Below are positions 1-7,547 of a stretch of DNA of 64,000 nucleotides, piece by piece. The position numbers and the translations under genes were made by a program. The first letter of the stretch is position 1. The number at the start of each line of letters is the position of its first letter. The notes below the pieces were generated by a model. The model saw nothing but the letters and a program-made list of their open reading frames with translations. It made no database searches and had not been told where the DNA came from. Source of the DNA: an uncultured bacterium (GTDB lineage: Bacteria; Bacillota; Clostridia; Lachnospirales; Lachnospiraceae); contig CANCXX010000011.1 of NCBI GenBank assembly GCA_947381965.1, positions 1 to 64,000 of the forward strand, written 5' to 3'.

Positions 1-568
1 AATCTTCACCCCATACGTCACGGTAAAGCTGTTCATTTGTAAATACCCGCCCTGGACTGGATGCAAGCAGACAGAGCAGGTTAAATTCATACCGGGAGAA
101 TTCCAATTCCTGTGAATTGATGATAACTTCGTGGTAATCCACGTTGATAAACAGATTCCCCTTTGAAATAATGCTGGATGGCTGTTGCTTTGTCTGATTC
201 AGTTCCGTATATCGCCGGATCAATGCAAAACCGCTGGCAACAGTTTCTTCCAGATAACTGTCCGACCATTTAATGTATTCATCTGCTCCAGCTTTAATCG
301 CAGCCGTTTTTTCTGTACTGTCATACTGCCGGTCTAAAACCAGGATCGGGGCTTTTGTCAGTCCCCTTATAATTTTTAACGGTGATAAGTACTGCTGCCC
401 GTCTGAAAATATAATAATCAGCAGGTAGTCCGTATTCCCTGACAATTCACCGGCAGCATCATTGACATCAGATACATTGCGAACAAATATACCTTCTTTC
501 TGCCATTCATCTTGAAGATCGGTCAACTCTGGTACTTCATGGTGTAACATCAATATCCATCTTTCCAT
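1..568 (-). CDS. OmpR/PhoB-type response regulator with degenerate receiver, 3' end outside window
   Basis: The frame reads MERWILMLHHEVPEL from an ATG at 566-568, preceded by a strong GGGGGAGGG ribosome site, and stays open to the left edge, so the C-terminus is missing. Residues 1-115 are receiver-like. The usual phospho-acceptor Asp after the third strand is replaced by Ile (DYLLIIIF), and the conserved Thr/Ser is replaced by Asp (ILVLD). Residues 130-190 look like the start of a winged-helix DNA-binding domain (EFSRYEFNLLCLLASSPGRVF, NEQLYRDVWGED). I infer a phosphorylation-independent transcription factor. It lies 45 bp downstream of the DUF4405 gene and may be the last gene of that operon. 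Family assignment is solid; the regulatory target is unknown. Confidence 0.85.
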   Translation of the reverse strand, partial: MERWILMLHHEVPELTDLQDEWQKEGIFVRNVSDVNDAAGELSGNTDYLLIIIFSDGQQYLSPLKIIRGLTKAPILVLDRQYDSTEKTAAIKAGADEYIKWSDSYLEETVASGFALIRRYTELNQTKQQPSSIISKGNLFINVDYHEVIINSQELEFSRYEFNLLCLLASSPGRVFTNEQLYRDVWGED

Positions 569-613
569 AATTGTCCCTCCCCCTCATTTATCGACAGTGC
601 ATTACAATTATTT

Positions 614-1354
614 CTATTTTCCGCCTTTCTTCCATATACCATATATTCCTCTGCAAAATGCAGATTTTGTTTGTTTTTTATTTTGCCCCCTGCCAATCAT
701 TCTCAGCCCTGCACAGGAATAATTTCCAATCAATATAAACAATCCCATAACCGCAATATAATCCAGATAGAAAAATACCAGTGGTTCCTCATAATCGAAA
801 AAAACAAAATGGCTCCTCAGCAGCATGTAAACTCCGATGTCTCTCTTCATAAAAGCGCATATTCCATATCCCGCAATCATAAACGCCAGAATACGTCCCG
901 CCCATTTCCGAACCGCAGACGGTCTCGGGAAAAACTTCTTTGCCATTCCCAGTATCATGCTCCAGTGAAACCCAAGATGAACGGACATCAGTACAAATCC
1001 CCAATATGCCGAAATCATGTGCAGATTTCTCGCAAAAGAGCGACCACCCTTTATTGGCAGAAAAGACAGCGCATAACGGGACAGGAAGCTGCCGCTTATC
1101 ATCAAACCGGCCATCGTACAAAGTATCAATAATACAAGTCCGGTCTGCATCATGCGCACAGGATGGTACCTTCCCTTTAAAATGTTTCTGATCCAATTAC
1201 TGTTCAAGATATGGTGAACAATAAAAAGGACAAACATTCCAATGCCAATCCATTCATGAGCCGCCTGCCCGATCAGCTCATATGCCATGAGCAGAAGCAG
1301 CGCCGCCGTCATAGCGATATCAACTGCCAGTTTCAAAATCATCTTCGGTTTCAT
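614..1354 (-). CDS. DUF4405 membrane protein (flavinylation-associated cytochrome type)
   Basis: This 246-residue integral membrane protein has about six hydrophobic helices. His residues sit where this family binds haem: AAHEW near 33, IVHHILN near 47-48, NLHMISAYWG near 111, and SVHLGFHWS near 125-129. The DUF4405 family is a b-type cytochrome-like group often found with flavin-carrying surface proteins, which fits the neighbouring flavodoxin-type genes. It starts 18 bp after the stop of the flavodoxin-family gene at 1373-2008, so the two are probably co-transcribed. Electron transfer across the membrane is an inference; a haem count cannot be proven from sequence alone. Confidence 0.75.
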   Translation of the reverse strand: MKPKMILKLAVDIAMTAALLLLMAYELIGQAAHEWIGIGMFVLFIVHHILNSNWIRNILKGRYHPVRMMQTGLVLLILCTMAGLMISGSFLSRYALSFLPIKGGRSFARNLHMISAYWGFVLMSVHLGFHWSMILGMAKKFFPRPSAVRKWAGRILAFMIAGYGICAFMKRDIGVYMLLRSHFVFFDYEEPLVFFYLDYIAVMGLFILIGNYSCAGLRMIGRGQNKKQTKSAFCRGIYGIWKKGGK

Positions 1355-1372
1355 TCCGATTCCCTCGCATTC

Positions 1373-2008
1373 CTAACGGATAAAATTTGTGAATACAGGC
1401 GTTTCCTGTTCCGGCAGCGCCACGCCGGCCTTACGAGCCGCCTCCTGACAACGTAACAGATACGCCATGTTTCTGCCCAGAACCCGCATGGTATACAGTC
1501 CCTCTGCATCCTGCCTTGCCTGCTCTGCATTTGCACCGTGAATCATGTTCCAGTAGCGGGAGGATACCACCGGCATTTCCTGAATGGTGAAATATTTATT
1601 CAGCTGGTCGAATGTTGCTGTTGTACCGGCCCTGCGTGCAGAAACCACCGCCGCCGCCGGTTTCATATAAAATGCCCTATTCCCATTTCCTCCAAACTCG
1701 GAGTAAAACAACCTGTCCATAAAAGCCGTCATGTTTCCGGTTGCACTGGCGTAATGGACAGGGCTTCCGAACACAAAACCATCTGCCTCACATGCTTTCT
1801 CCCGAAAACGGTTCACTACATCATCAAAAACACAGCAACCCTTTTCCCTGCATTTCAGACAGGCAATACATCCTCCTATGGGCTTATTGCCAATCCAGAA
1901 AATCTCTGTCTCAATACCCTCTCTGCCCAAGGTACCTGCCACTTCACAAAGCGCCGTATAAGTGCATCCCTCTCTATGGGGACTACCATTTACCAAAAGT
2001 ACCTTCAT
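1373..2008 (-). CDS. flavodoxin-family NAD(P)H-dependent oxidoreductase
   Basis: The 211-residue cytosolic protein opens with the FMN-binding strand-loop LLVNGSPHREGCTYTAL, typical of NADPH-dependent FMN reductases. A Cys cluster GCIACLKCREKGCC at about 49-62 resembles iron-sulfur flavoprotein relatives, and GSPVHYASATGNMTAFMDRL is the second flavin loop. It likely reduces flavins or quinone-like and nitro compounds with NAD(P)H. It is fourth from the 3' end of the operon read from the promoter at 5178-5253. It could instead be an iron-sulfur flavoprotein, though the Cys spacing is not the classical compact motif. Confidence 0.8.
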   Translation of the reverse strand: MKVLLVNGSPHREGCTYTALCEVAGTLGREGIETEIFWIGNKPIGGCIACLKCREKGCCVFDDVVNRFREKACEADGFVFGSPVHYASATGNMTAFMDRLFYSEFGGNGNRAFYMKPAAAVVSARRAGTTATFDQLNKYFTIQEMPVVSSRYWNMIHGANAEQARQDAEGLYTMRVLGRNMAYLLRCQEAARKAGVALPEQETPVFTNFIR

Positions 2009-2034
2009 TGCTTCCTCTCCTTTTCTTATTTTAA

Positions 2035-2751
2035 TTATGCCTTTCTGTTTTTTACCTGATAATTCAAGCGCAATCCGCCATCGCCTATTCTTTCCACTTC
2101 TTTTAACAGAAACTCTACAGGTTCTCCTTCCGTAAGAAGGGGAATCTGTGTAAATAAAGCTGCTTTACCGCACCCACCATCTGTTACCGGCGCTAAAAAC
2201 AGACTAAGTTCATCAATCATGCCTGCCTGAAGAAAACTCCAGTTTACGATGCCACCCCCACAGATCAATACCTTCTCGATGTGAAAAAGTTTGTGCAGCT
2301 TTCTCATCACTGTCTCACAATCCAGTCTCTTTTCACCTGCGATAATGTAAGATACTCCTGCTTTCCTCAGATAAGCTTTATAAGCTGGTGGAGTGGAGGC
2401 AGTCAATATTTCAATCACATGAGCCGGCTTTCTTCCCTTATTGCAAAATGTTCCTGATTCCCACCCGATTTCACCATCCACATCCACTGAAATATAATAA
2501 AATTCCGCACTGTCATCCACGATAAAGTCCCCTTCCGGCACTTCGCCAGTGTTTTCCGGAACAGGTTTTCGGAAATCAGTAAACTCCTTTGTCGTGGTGG
2601 CCCCATACAGCCACGCATCCGCACCTGTCTTTGTCCGGTATTTTCCATACTCCGCGCCAAGCGACCCCGCCGCCGTCGTTCCCATAAAAGGGCCTGTTAT
2701 TTTTCCGTCTAAGGAACTCAAAATATGGCAGATCACATAAGGTCTTTTCAT
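2035..2751 (-). CDS. RibD C-terminal / dihydrofolate reductase-like reductase
   Basis: The 238-residue protein begins RPYVICHILSSLDGKI, the hallmark strand of the RibD-C reductase fold, followed by an NADPH-binding stretch (KVLICGGGIVNWSFLQAG, about 157-174) and the end motif (ELSLFLAPV). Members reduce ribosylamino-pyrimidines in riboflavin synthesis or small carbonyl/pterin substrates. There is no deaminase domain, so a stand-alone reductase role is more likely than a riboflavin pathway step. It sits 26 bp upstream of the flavodoxin-family gene and 15 bp downstream of another flavin reductase, inside a flavin-redox operon. Confidence 0.8.
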   Translation of the reverse strand: MKRPYVICHILSSLDGKITGPFMGTTAAGSLGAEYGKYRTKTGADAWLYGATTTKEFTDFRKPVPENTGEVPEGDFIVDDSAEFYYISVDVDGEIGWESGTFCNKGRKPAHVIEILTASTPPAYKAYLRKAGVSYIIAGEKRLDCETVMRKLHKLFHIEKVLICGGGIVNWSFLQAGMIDELSLFLAPVTDGGCGKAALFTQIPLLTEGEPVEFLLKEVERIGDGGLRLNYQVKNRKA

Positions 2752-2766
2752 TCAGCTTTTTCCTCC

Positions 2767-3216
2767 TCAAATACTTCTTCCGAGTTTCGCCGCCTCGCTT
2801 CTATCCGTTGCCATTCCCGCATATGCAAAACCATAGAGCTTTGCGAAACGGTTCATGGTATACTCGCCCGCCTCCAGCATCCATTTTTCCGGGGAAGCGC
2901 CCTGAAACAGGAAATACAGCTTCCTCCCGGAAAATTCGCCGTTCTTTATCGGACCATAAAACCGATCCAGCATATTACGCACCGAGCCGCAAATATTATG
3001 CCAGTACAGAGGCGAACCTATCACGACCACTTCTGCCTCCTTCACCTTTGCGACAACTTCGTCAAGCTGGTCATCCTCAAATTTCTGCCCGTAGCTTCCG
3101 ATCCGGTAATCTGTTAGGTGAAGAGTTTCATACTCTTTTCCCCTCAAAAGCGCATCCGCCAGTGCCGCCGTGTTCCCTTTCCTGTTCGGGCTTCCGTTGA
3201 TAAATAAAATTTTCAT
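2767..3216 (-). CDS. NADPH-dependent FMN reductase-like flavoprotein
   Basis: The start is taken at the ATG at 3216 because GGAGGAAAG lies seven bases upstream; an in-frame ATG at 3231 would overlap that ribosome site. The 149-residue product starts MKILFINGSPNRKGNTAAL (FMN phosphate loop) and contains VVIGSPLYWHNICGSVRNMLDR, the aromatic flavin loop of the family. It lacks the Cys cluster of the paralogue at 1373-2008. Probable role: NAD(P)H:flavin or quinone reduction in the cytosol. It is third in the operon after the flavodoxin and esterase lipoproteins. Confidence 0.8.
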   Translation of the reverse strand: MKILFINGSPNRKGNTAALADALLRGKEYETLHLTDYRIGSYGQKFEDDQLDEVVAKVKEAEVVVIGSPLYWHNICGSVRNMLDRFYGPIKNGEFSGRKLYFLFQGASPEKWMLEAGEYTMNRFAKLYGFAYAGMATDRSEAAKLGRSI

Positions 3217-3279
3217 CTTGCTTTCCTCCATTTTCTTTATAAATGATTTAACTTGCCATAACTTATAATAGCCGGATCT

Positions 3280-4359
3280 CTATTCCCCTTCTGCCCACAA
3301 CCAGATCAACCCGTTGTAAATATACTGCAGGGCCGCGTTCCCGTCATGAGCGTTGCCCTCCTGCACCCGATACGCCAGATTTCCGTTACTCTCATTATCA
3401 GCTTCAATGAAAATACCGTTGGGCGCATTTACCATCGCCTGAATCTGATTTGTAAAGGCTGCATAAGCAAAATCCTCCGTGCCGGACATGGCATAAATAA
3501 AGAAGTCCCCAGAATCATACCCTGCATTCGTCACTAACTGCTCCATATACGCTCCGTCGGAAGTCAGATTGCCGCTGGATGGCAGAAAATACCGAAAATA
3601 GTCCAGGCAGTATTGAAAGGTATGCCATGTGGTGACCGAACCCATGGAAAAACCTGCAAAAGCGCGATGGCTGCGGCTTTCCATCAGTGCCTGCGGGGAA
3701 GTTTCTTCTGCATAGGTACTGTACTTTCCCTCCACAGCCGGAATCAGGTCATTTACAAGCTCGTTGTGATAATTGTCCGTCAGCCGCAGCGCCAGGCTGT
3801 AATCCCCGCTGTCTTCGGGGCTTGTATTGTTATAAGTCGGACATACCACGATTACCGGTGCCATTTTTTTATCCTGTATGGCATGGTCGAGTATATTTTT
3901 CAATTCATGCGGGTTCTCCGGGGTGCCGAGATAAGTTGTTTCATTGCTCCACCCACCGTGCATCAGATAAAGCACATTATACCGCTGCTCCTCGGAATAA
4001 CCGTATGGCAGGTATACATATGCCGTTTTCGTAAGCTGTGTCGTCTGAGCATCGTAGCTCATGGACTCCCAGGTCTGGTACTCCAACCGCTCCACCGTCC
4101 CCTGCTCTGATGCTGACCCAAAATATTCCTTCGGTATCTGTACCAATTTTTCCGGTACCCGTCCGAAACCCGTCTGTCCATCCATAGAAACCACGTCCTC
4201 CTCTGTTAATACAGTTCCTGCCTTTTCGGTATCCGCATTTTCTGTCTCTGTCAAAAAAACTGTGCTGCCTCTGTTTCCTGTCCCTGCCTGTCTTCCGGAA
4301 CATGCCGTACAGGATACTGCCACAAACAATACCAGCACCCATCCTATCCTGCGTTTCAT
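3280..4359 (-). CDS. esterase lipoprotein (alpha/beta hydrolase, Fes/feruloyl-esterase-like)
   Basis: The start is the ATG at 4359, with AAGGGGGCAG upstream; the longer in-frame extension has no ribosome site and would bury the signal peptide. Residues 1-20 form a lipoprotein signal ending SCTAC, so the protein is surface-anchored. The catalytic core has YNVLYLMHGG (oxyanion side), AFAGFSMGS (nucleophile Ser) and a late NAHDGNAALQY (His). It resembles the enterobactin/feruloyl esterase-like group (COG2382). The gene is 19 bp downstream of the flavodoxin lipoprotein gene, so they share a transcript. Substrate unknown; it is one of three hydrolase lipoproteins in this island. Confidence 0.82.
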   Translation of the reverse strand: MKRRIGWVLVLFVAVSCTACSGRQAGTGNRGSTVFLTETENADTEKAGTVLTEEDVVSMDGQTGFGRVPEKLVQIPKEYFGSASEQGTVERLEYQTWESMSYDAQTTQLTKTAYVYLPYGYSEEQRYNVLYLMHGGWSNETTYLGTPENPHELKNILDHAIQDKKMAPVIVVCPTYNNTSPEDSGDYSLALRLTDNYHNELVNDLIPAVEGKYSTYAEETSPQALMESRSHRAFAGFSMGSVTTWHTFQYCLDYFRYFLPSSGNLTSDGAYMEQLVTNAGYDSGDFFIYAMSGTEDFAYAAFTNQIQAMVNAPNGIFIEADNESNGNLAYRVQEGNAHDGNAALQYIYNGLIWLWAEGE

Positions 4360-4378
4360 AAAATCTGCCCCCTTGCGG

Positions 4379-5122
4379 TTAATATCCCAACCCTCTAAGC
4401 CAGTCAGCCACATCACCGGCAGCCTCCGCTACATCCCGTTCGCTGACCGTAAACCCGTCTGTAATCACTTCCGCCTCCGGCTCCAGTTCCTTAATGGTCT
4501 CAATGGTTCCCGAAAAACGGCTTCCATTATGCACATTAAAAGGAACGAGCGTCTTCCCGGAAAAATTGTATTCATCAAAAAAACTATATAAAGCCTGCGG
4601 CATATCGTACCACCATGTAGGAAATCCGATAAAAATAACATCATAATCATCCGGATTTTCTATATGGCTCGTCAGTTCCGGCCTCGCATCTTCCTCCTGC
4701 TCTTCCGCCGCATAATCGATCAATGCACCTCCGTCGCCGGGGTATTCCACGGATGTCTGTATGGAAAAAAGTGTACCGCCAGTTTCAGCCTGAATCATAT
4801 CTGCCACTGCCCGAAGACGCCCCTTTGCTTCCCCACCCACTGTTGTTACGCTTGCGGAGGAAACCGCATCTACATCACTGTTTTCTCCTGCGGAGAAATA
4901 GGCGATCAGGATTTTACTGCCATCCGTATCTGCTGCCGCCACCTGTGTTCTGTCTTCAACGGATATATTTTCCTGATTTCCCACACCATTTTGTCCTCTT
5001 TCATCAGATACCGGACGCTCGCTCCTGTTTCCTGTAGACAAATCTGAACTTCCACAGCCTGCTGTTTGCAGTGCCAGAATCACGCCCATCAGATAAACTC
5101 CCCATCTCTTTCTGTTTTTCAT
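4379..5122 (-). CDS. surface-anchored flavodoxin (lipoprotein), first gene of operon 1
   Basis: The start is the ATG at 5122, with GAGGA nine bases upstream; the in-frame GTG at 5131 abuts that site. The signal peptide ends LQTAGCGSS (lipobox), followed by a Ser/Gly/Asn-rich linker. The flavodoxin domain begins KILIAYFSAGENSD at about 70 and contains VIFIGFPTWWYDMPQALYSF and TLVPFNVHNGSRFSGT, the Trp-Trp flavin loop of the Flavodoxin_4 type. The phosphate loop is altered compared with the usual SxTGNT. It is directly downstream of LysR promoter copy 1. Export before FMN loading would be unusual, so a periplasm-side flavin acceptor role is an inference. Confidence 0.82.
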   Translation of the reverse strand: MKNRKRWGVYLMGVILALQTAGCGSSDLSTGNRSERPVSDERGQNGVGNQENISVEDRTQVAAADTDGSKILIAYFSAGENSDVDAVSSASVTTVGGEAKGRLRAVADMIQAETGGTLFSIQTSVEYPGDGGALIDYAAEEQEEDARPELTSHIENPDDYDVIFIGFPTWWYDMPQALYSFFDEYNFSGKTLVPFNVHNGSRFSGTIETIKELEPEAEVITDGFTVSERDVAEAAGDVADWLRGLGY

Positions 5123-5177
5123 TGTCAACACTCCTCGATCATTCTTTCAGAATATCCGAACTTCATTTTGCATCACT

Positions 5178-5253
5178 TTCTATCATTATAGAAAAATCGA
5201 GACCCCATAAGAAGTCTCGATTTGTTTATCAGTTTATACCTTAAGCTTATAAC
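5178..5253 (-). promoter_or_regulatory. LysR-type promoter, copy 1 (operon 5122 to left)
   Basis: Read on the minus strand: GTTATA-N9-TATAAAC (5253-5232, a T-N11-A box), an invariant 12-bp spacer, an inverted repeat at 5219-5198 (left arm CGAGACTTC), seven bases, then TATAAT at 5190-5185. With a start site near 5178 the box centre is near -65 and the repeat near -35, the classical LysR layout. The repeat followed by TTTTT could also act as the terminator of the cupin operon ending at 5258. Confidence 0.7.
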
Positions 5254-5257
5254 TGAT

Positions 5258-5668
5258 TTATATTGTTCCTGTCAGTTTTCCATAACTTTCATCATCTACT
5301 TTTTCCAACCATTCATTACTGGCTTCTTCTGCCGGAACTTTAACCGCAAGATGGGCAAACCAACTATCCGGCGCTGCTCCATGCCAGTGCTTGACTTCCG
5401 GAGGGATATTTACCACATCCCCGGCACGCAGTTCCTGTGCAGGTTTTCCCCACTCCTGATAATACCCCCTACCTGCCGTTACCAACAGAATCTGTCCGCC
5501 TTTATGATGAATATGCCAGTTATTTCGGCATCCTGGCTCGAAAGTTACGTTTCCAATCACAACACCTTGCGTAGAAAGCGTTTTCAAATAGCTCTGCCCA
5601 ACAAAATATTTTGCAAAATCCTCATTTTTTTCTCCTGTCGGAAAAATACTGATATTTTCTTTCTCCAT
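5258..5668 (-). CDS. single-domain cupin
   Basis: The start is the ATG at 5668, with AAGGAG nine bases upstream; the longer frame overlaps the previous gene. The 136-residue protein carries the two cupin motifs: WHIHHKGGQILLVTAGRGYY at about 51-70 with metal-ligand His residues, and GDVVNIPPEVKHWHG at about 82-96 with the second-motif His. Stand-alone cupins of this type are often encoded with carboxymuconolactone decarboxylase-like proteins and aldo/keto reductases, as here. It may be a metal-dependent isomerase or dioxygenase-like enzyme acting on small carbonyls. It is the last gene of operon 2 and starts 20 bp after the decarboxylase-like gene. Confidence 0.85.
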   Translation of the reverse strand: MEKENISIFPTGEKNEDFAKYFVGQSYLKTLSTQGVVIGNVTFEPGCRNNWHIHHKGGQILLVTAGRGYYQEWGKPAQELRAGDVVNIPPEVKHWHGAAPDSWFAHLAVKVPAEEASNEWLEKVDDESYGKLTGTI

Positions 5669-5687
5669 ATCACAATTCTCCTTAAAA

Positions 5688-6014
5688 TCAATCTTCCGTT
5701 CCATATACTTCCTGAATCATTGGAAATGTACTCCACGCTTTCGGCCAGCCACAGTAAAATGCAAGCTGTGTCACGATTTCCACCGCTTCTTCCTTTGTAA
5801 TTCCATGTTCCTTTCCAAGTACCAGATGGGATTTTAACTGCGGGTATAATCCTGCTGAAAAGAGCGCCGCAATGGTAATCATGCTCCGATCCCTCGCGGA
5901 AAGCTGTTCCTCCCTTGACCATACCTCTCCAAACAAAACATCATCATTTAACTCTGCAAATTTGGGTGCCAGTTCTCCCAGTCTGTCTCTCCCTGCCGTC
6001 TGTTTTTTTGCCAT
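5688..6014 (-). CDS. carboxymuconolactone decarboxylase-family protein
   Basis: The 108-residue all-helical protein matches the CMD family: EQLSARDRSMITIAALFSAG at about 36-55, then HLVLGKEHGITKEEAVEIVTQLAFYCGWP. The His in KEHGIT is the conserved one. No CxxC pair is present, so an AhpD-like peroxidase role is unlikely and a gamma-CMD-like role fits better. It lies between the aldo/keto reductase at 6131-6994 and the cupin at 5258-5668; CMD plus cupin pairs are common partners. Exact substrate unknown. Confidence 0.85.
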   Translation of the reverse strand: MAKKQTAGRDRLGELAPKFAELNDDVLFGEVWSREEQLSARDRSMITIAALFSAGLYPQLKSHLVLGKEHGITKEEAVEIVTQLAFYCGWPKAWSTFPMIQEVYGTED

Positions 6015-6070
6015 AAATTCCTACCACCTTTCCCTTTTTAATATTTCTTCCTGTTCTCCTGTTTCAGTTA

Positions 6071-6095
6071 GCAGGGCATTATGGCAATGCCCTGC
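6071..6095. repeat. perfect hairpin between operon genes
   Basis: Arms GCAGGGCATT and AATGCCCTGC form a perfect 10-bp stem with a 5-base loop in the 116-bp gap between the aldo/keto reductase stop and the CMD gene. No T-run follows on either strand, so it looks more like an mRNA processing or stability hairpin than a terminator. Confidence 0.6.
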
Positions 6096-6130
6096 GTTCA
6101 CACCTGTATTTTCTTAAAACGTCCTTTGGC

Positions 6131-6994
6131 TCAGTGAATGTTCCTTCCACAGAGCATTTTGACAAAGGCCGGGTCATCGTGGTTGACAATCTCGCTGTGT
6201 CCCAGGTCCCTTGCCGCAATCTTCGCCATCTCGTCATCCGTAAGCGTAAAATCCCAGATGTCGATATTCTGCTCCATTCTTTCCACATGCACTGATTTGG
6301 GAATAATGGACACGCCGCGCTGTACATTCCATCTCAAAACGACCTGCGCCGCACTCTTGCCGTATTTTCTCCCAATCTCCACAAGTTCCGGATCGGTAAA
6401 AATGCCATGCTTACCTTCCGCCAGCGGTCCCCATGCCTGGGGCGCCACGCCATATGCTTTCATATTTTCAAGGGCTTTTGCCTGCACAAAAAATGGATGC
6501 AGCTCTACCTGATTGACGGCTGGAATCATATCTACGTTTTCACAAAGGTTGGCAAGGATTGCCGGATAGAAGTTTGCCACGCCCACAGCTTTTGCAAGCC
6601 CCTCCTTACAGGCCTTCTCAATCCCGCGGTATGCCGCAAAATAATCTCCCATAGGCTGATGCAGCAGGATGAGGTCAACATAGGACATGTCCAGCTTTGC
6701 CAAAGATGCTTTGACAGCCTCATATGCGGTTTCCTCGCTTTTTGCATCCTGCACCCATACCTTTGTGGTGATGAAAAGTTCTTCCCTTGTGGCCAGTCCG
6801 TCTGCAACCGCCCTCTTTACGCCTTTTCCAACCGCTTCCTCATTCATGTAGGACGCTGCCGTATCGAGCAGCCTGTAGCCGGTCTTGACCGCGTCATAAA
6901 CAACCTGTTCGCACTGCGCCGCATCCGGAATCTGGAATACGCCAAATCCCTCAAGCGGCATCTTCGCTCCTGTGTTCAGTGTTAAAAATTCCAT
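6131..6994 (-). CDS. aldo/keto reductase (AKR5-like)
   Basis: This 287-residue single-domain NADPH-dependent carbonyl reductase has the complete catalytic tetrad: Asp44 and Tyr49 (LLDTAASYMNE), Lys78 (FITTKVWV) and His112 (ILLHQPM). The cofactor end motif is also intact (VVLRWNVQRGVSIIPKSV). It resembles 2,5-diketogluconate reductase and YvgN-type enzymes that reduce methylglyoxal and other aldehydes. It is one of three AKR genes in operon 2, about 70 bp after the SnoaL-like gene. Substrate preference cannot be read from sequence. Confidence 0.9.
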   Translation of the reverse strand: MEFLTLNTGAKMPLEGFGVFQIPDAAQCEQVVYDAVKTGYRLLDTAASYMNEEAVGKGVKRAVADGLATREELFITTKVWVQDAKSEETAYEAVKASLAKLDMSYVDLILLHQPMGDYFAAYRGIEKACKEGLAKAVGVANFYPAILANLCENVDMIPAVNQVELHPFFVQAKALENMKAYGVAPQAWGPLAEGKHGIFTDPELVEIGRKYGKSAAQVVLRWNVQRGVSIIPKSVHVERMEQNIDIWDFTLTDDEMAKIAARDLGHSEIVNHDDPAFVKMLCGRNIH

Positions 6995-7064
6995 GATATT
7001 TCCCTCCTGTCATATGATTCCTGTTAAGAGATTTCCTTATGTTCTGTATGCAGAAAATACAGAA

Positions 7065-7427
7065 TCAGTTTACCAGTGCGGTAAAGGTAAACTGGATCAG
7101 TTTCCATTCCCCGTTCCGGTTTTGGTAAACCTCTGTAGTCATAAAGTGGTGAGTGGTCTCTTTGCCGCCCAAAAGCAGGCTGTAATCCACATCTGTCATG
7201 CAGACAGAAACTTCCCCCCATTCCCTGACTTCCTGTCCGTGAATGTCAATTTGGGTGGGCTGGAAAAGCTTTTTATCAAAAGCCTCCATTTCCTCATCCA
7301 GACCGCAGCTCATGCCGATGTGGACAAACCAGCAGCCCGGATCACAGACTTCGCGCATTCCTTTAGAATCCGCCTTTTCAAGCGACTGCCAGAATTTTTG
7401 TGACTGTTCAATAATTTTGTCTTTCAT
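7065..7427 (-). CDS. SnoaL/NTF2-like protein
   Basis: The start is the ATG at 7427, preceded by AGGAGGTAAAAGC; the longer frame lacks a ribosome site and runs through hairpins. The 120-residue protein has the NTF2-like cone fold signature: an N-terminal helix (IEQSQKFWQSLEKADSKGM), then strands ending HHFMTTEVYQNRNGEWKLIQF. Such proteins bind or isomerise small hydrophobic compounds. It is co-transcribed with reductases and the hydrolase fusion upstream. No catalytic residues can be assigned. Confidence 0.75.
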   Translation of the reverse strand: MKDKIIEQSQKFWQSLEKADSKGMREVCDPGCWFVHIGMSCGLDEEMEAFDKKLFQPTQIDIHGQEVREWGEVSVCMTDVDYSLLLGGKETTHHFMTTEVYQNRNGEWKLIQFTFTALVN

Positions 7428-7481
7428 GCTTTTACCTCCTACATACCGCAAACTATGCCTGCGGTACTGCCAACACTGAAG

Positions 7482-7505
7482 AGTTTGGAAGTTTGCTTCC
7501 AAACT
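7482..7505. repeat. intergenic hairpin, family member A
   Basis: Arms AGTTTGGAAG and CTTCCAAACT form a perfect 10-bp stem with loop TTTG. A second hairpin (TACCGCA/TGCGGTA, 7443-7465) lies beside it. Both sit in the gap between the hydrolase fusion and the SnoaL-like gene. A hairpin of the same size, position-type and similar sequence occurs at 32495-32514. Confidence 0.55.
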
Positions 7506-7547
7506 TCTCCTCCTATCGCTACGATGTTCATTATTATTTATATTTTT

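Noticed and set aside
671..1132. 153-codon plus-strand frame opposite the DUF4405 gene
   Set aside because: The minus-strand frame has clear membrane helices and positioned His residues; this one does not.
4360..4416. Longer start for the esterase lipoprotein
   Set aside because: It would hide the signal peptide and overlap the upstream gene's end; the ATG at 4359 has its own ribosome site.
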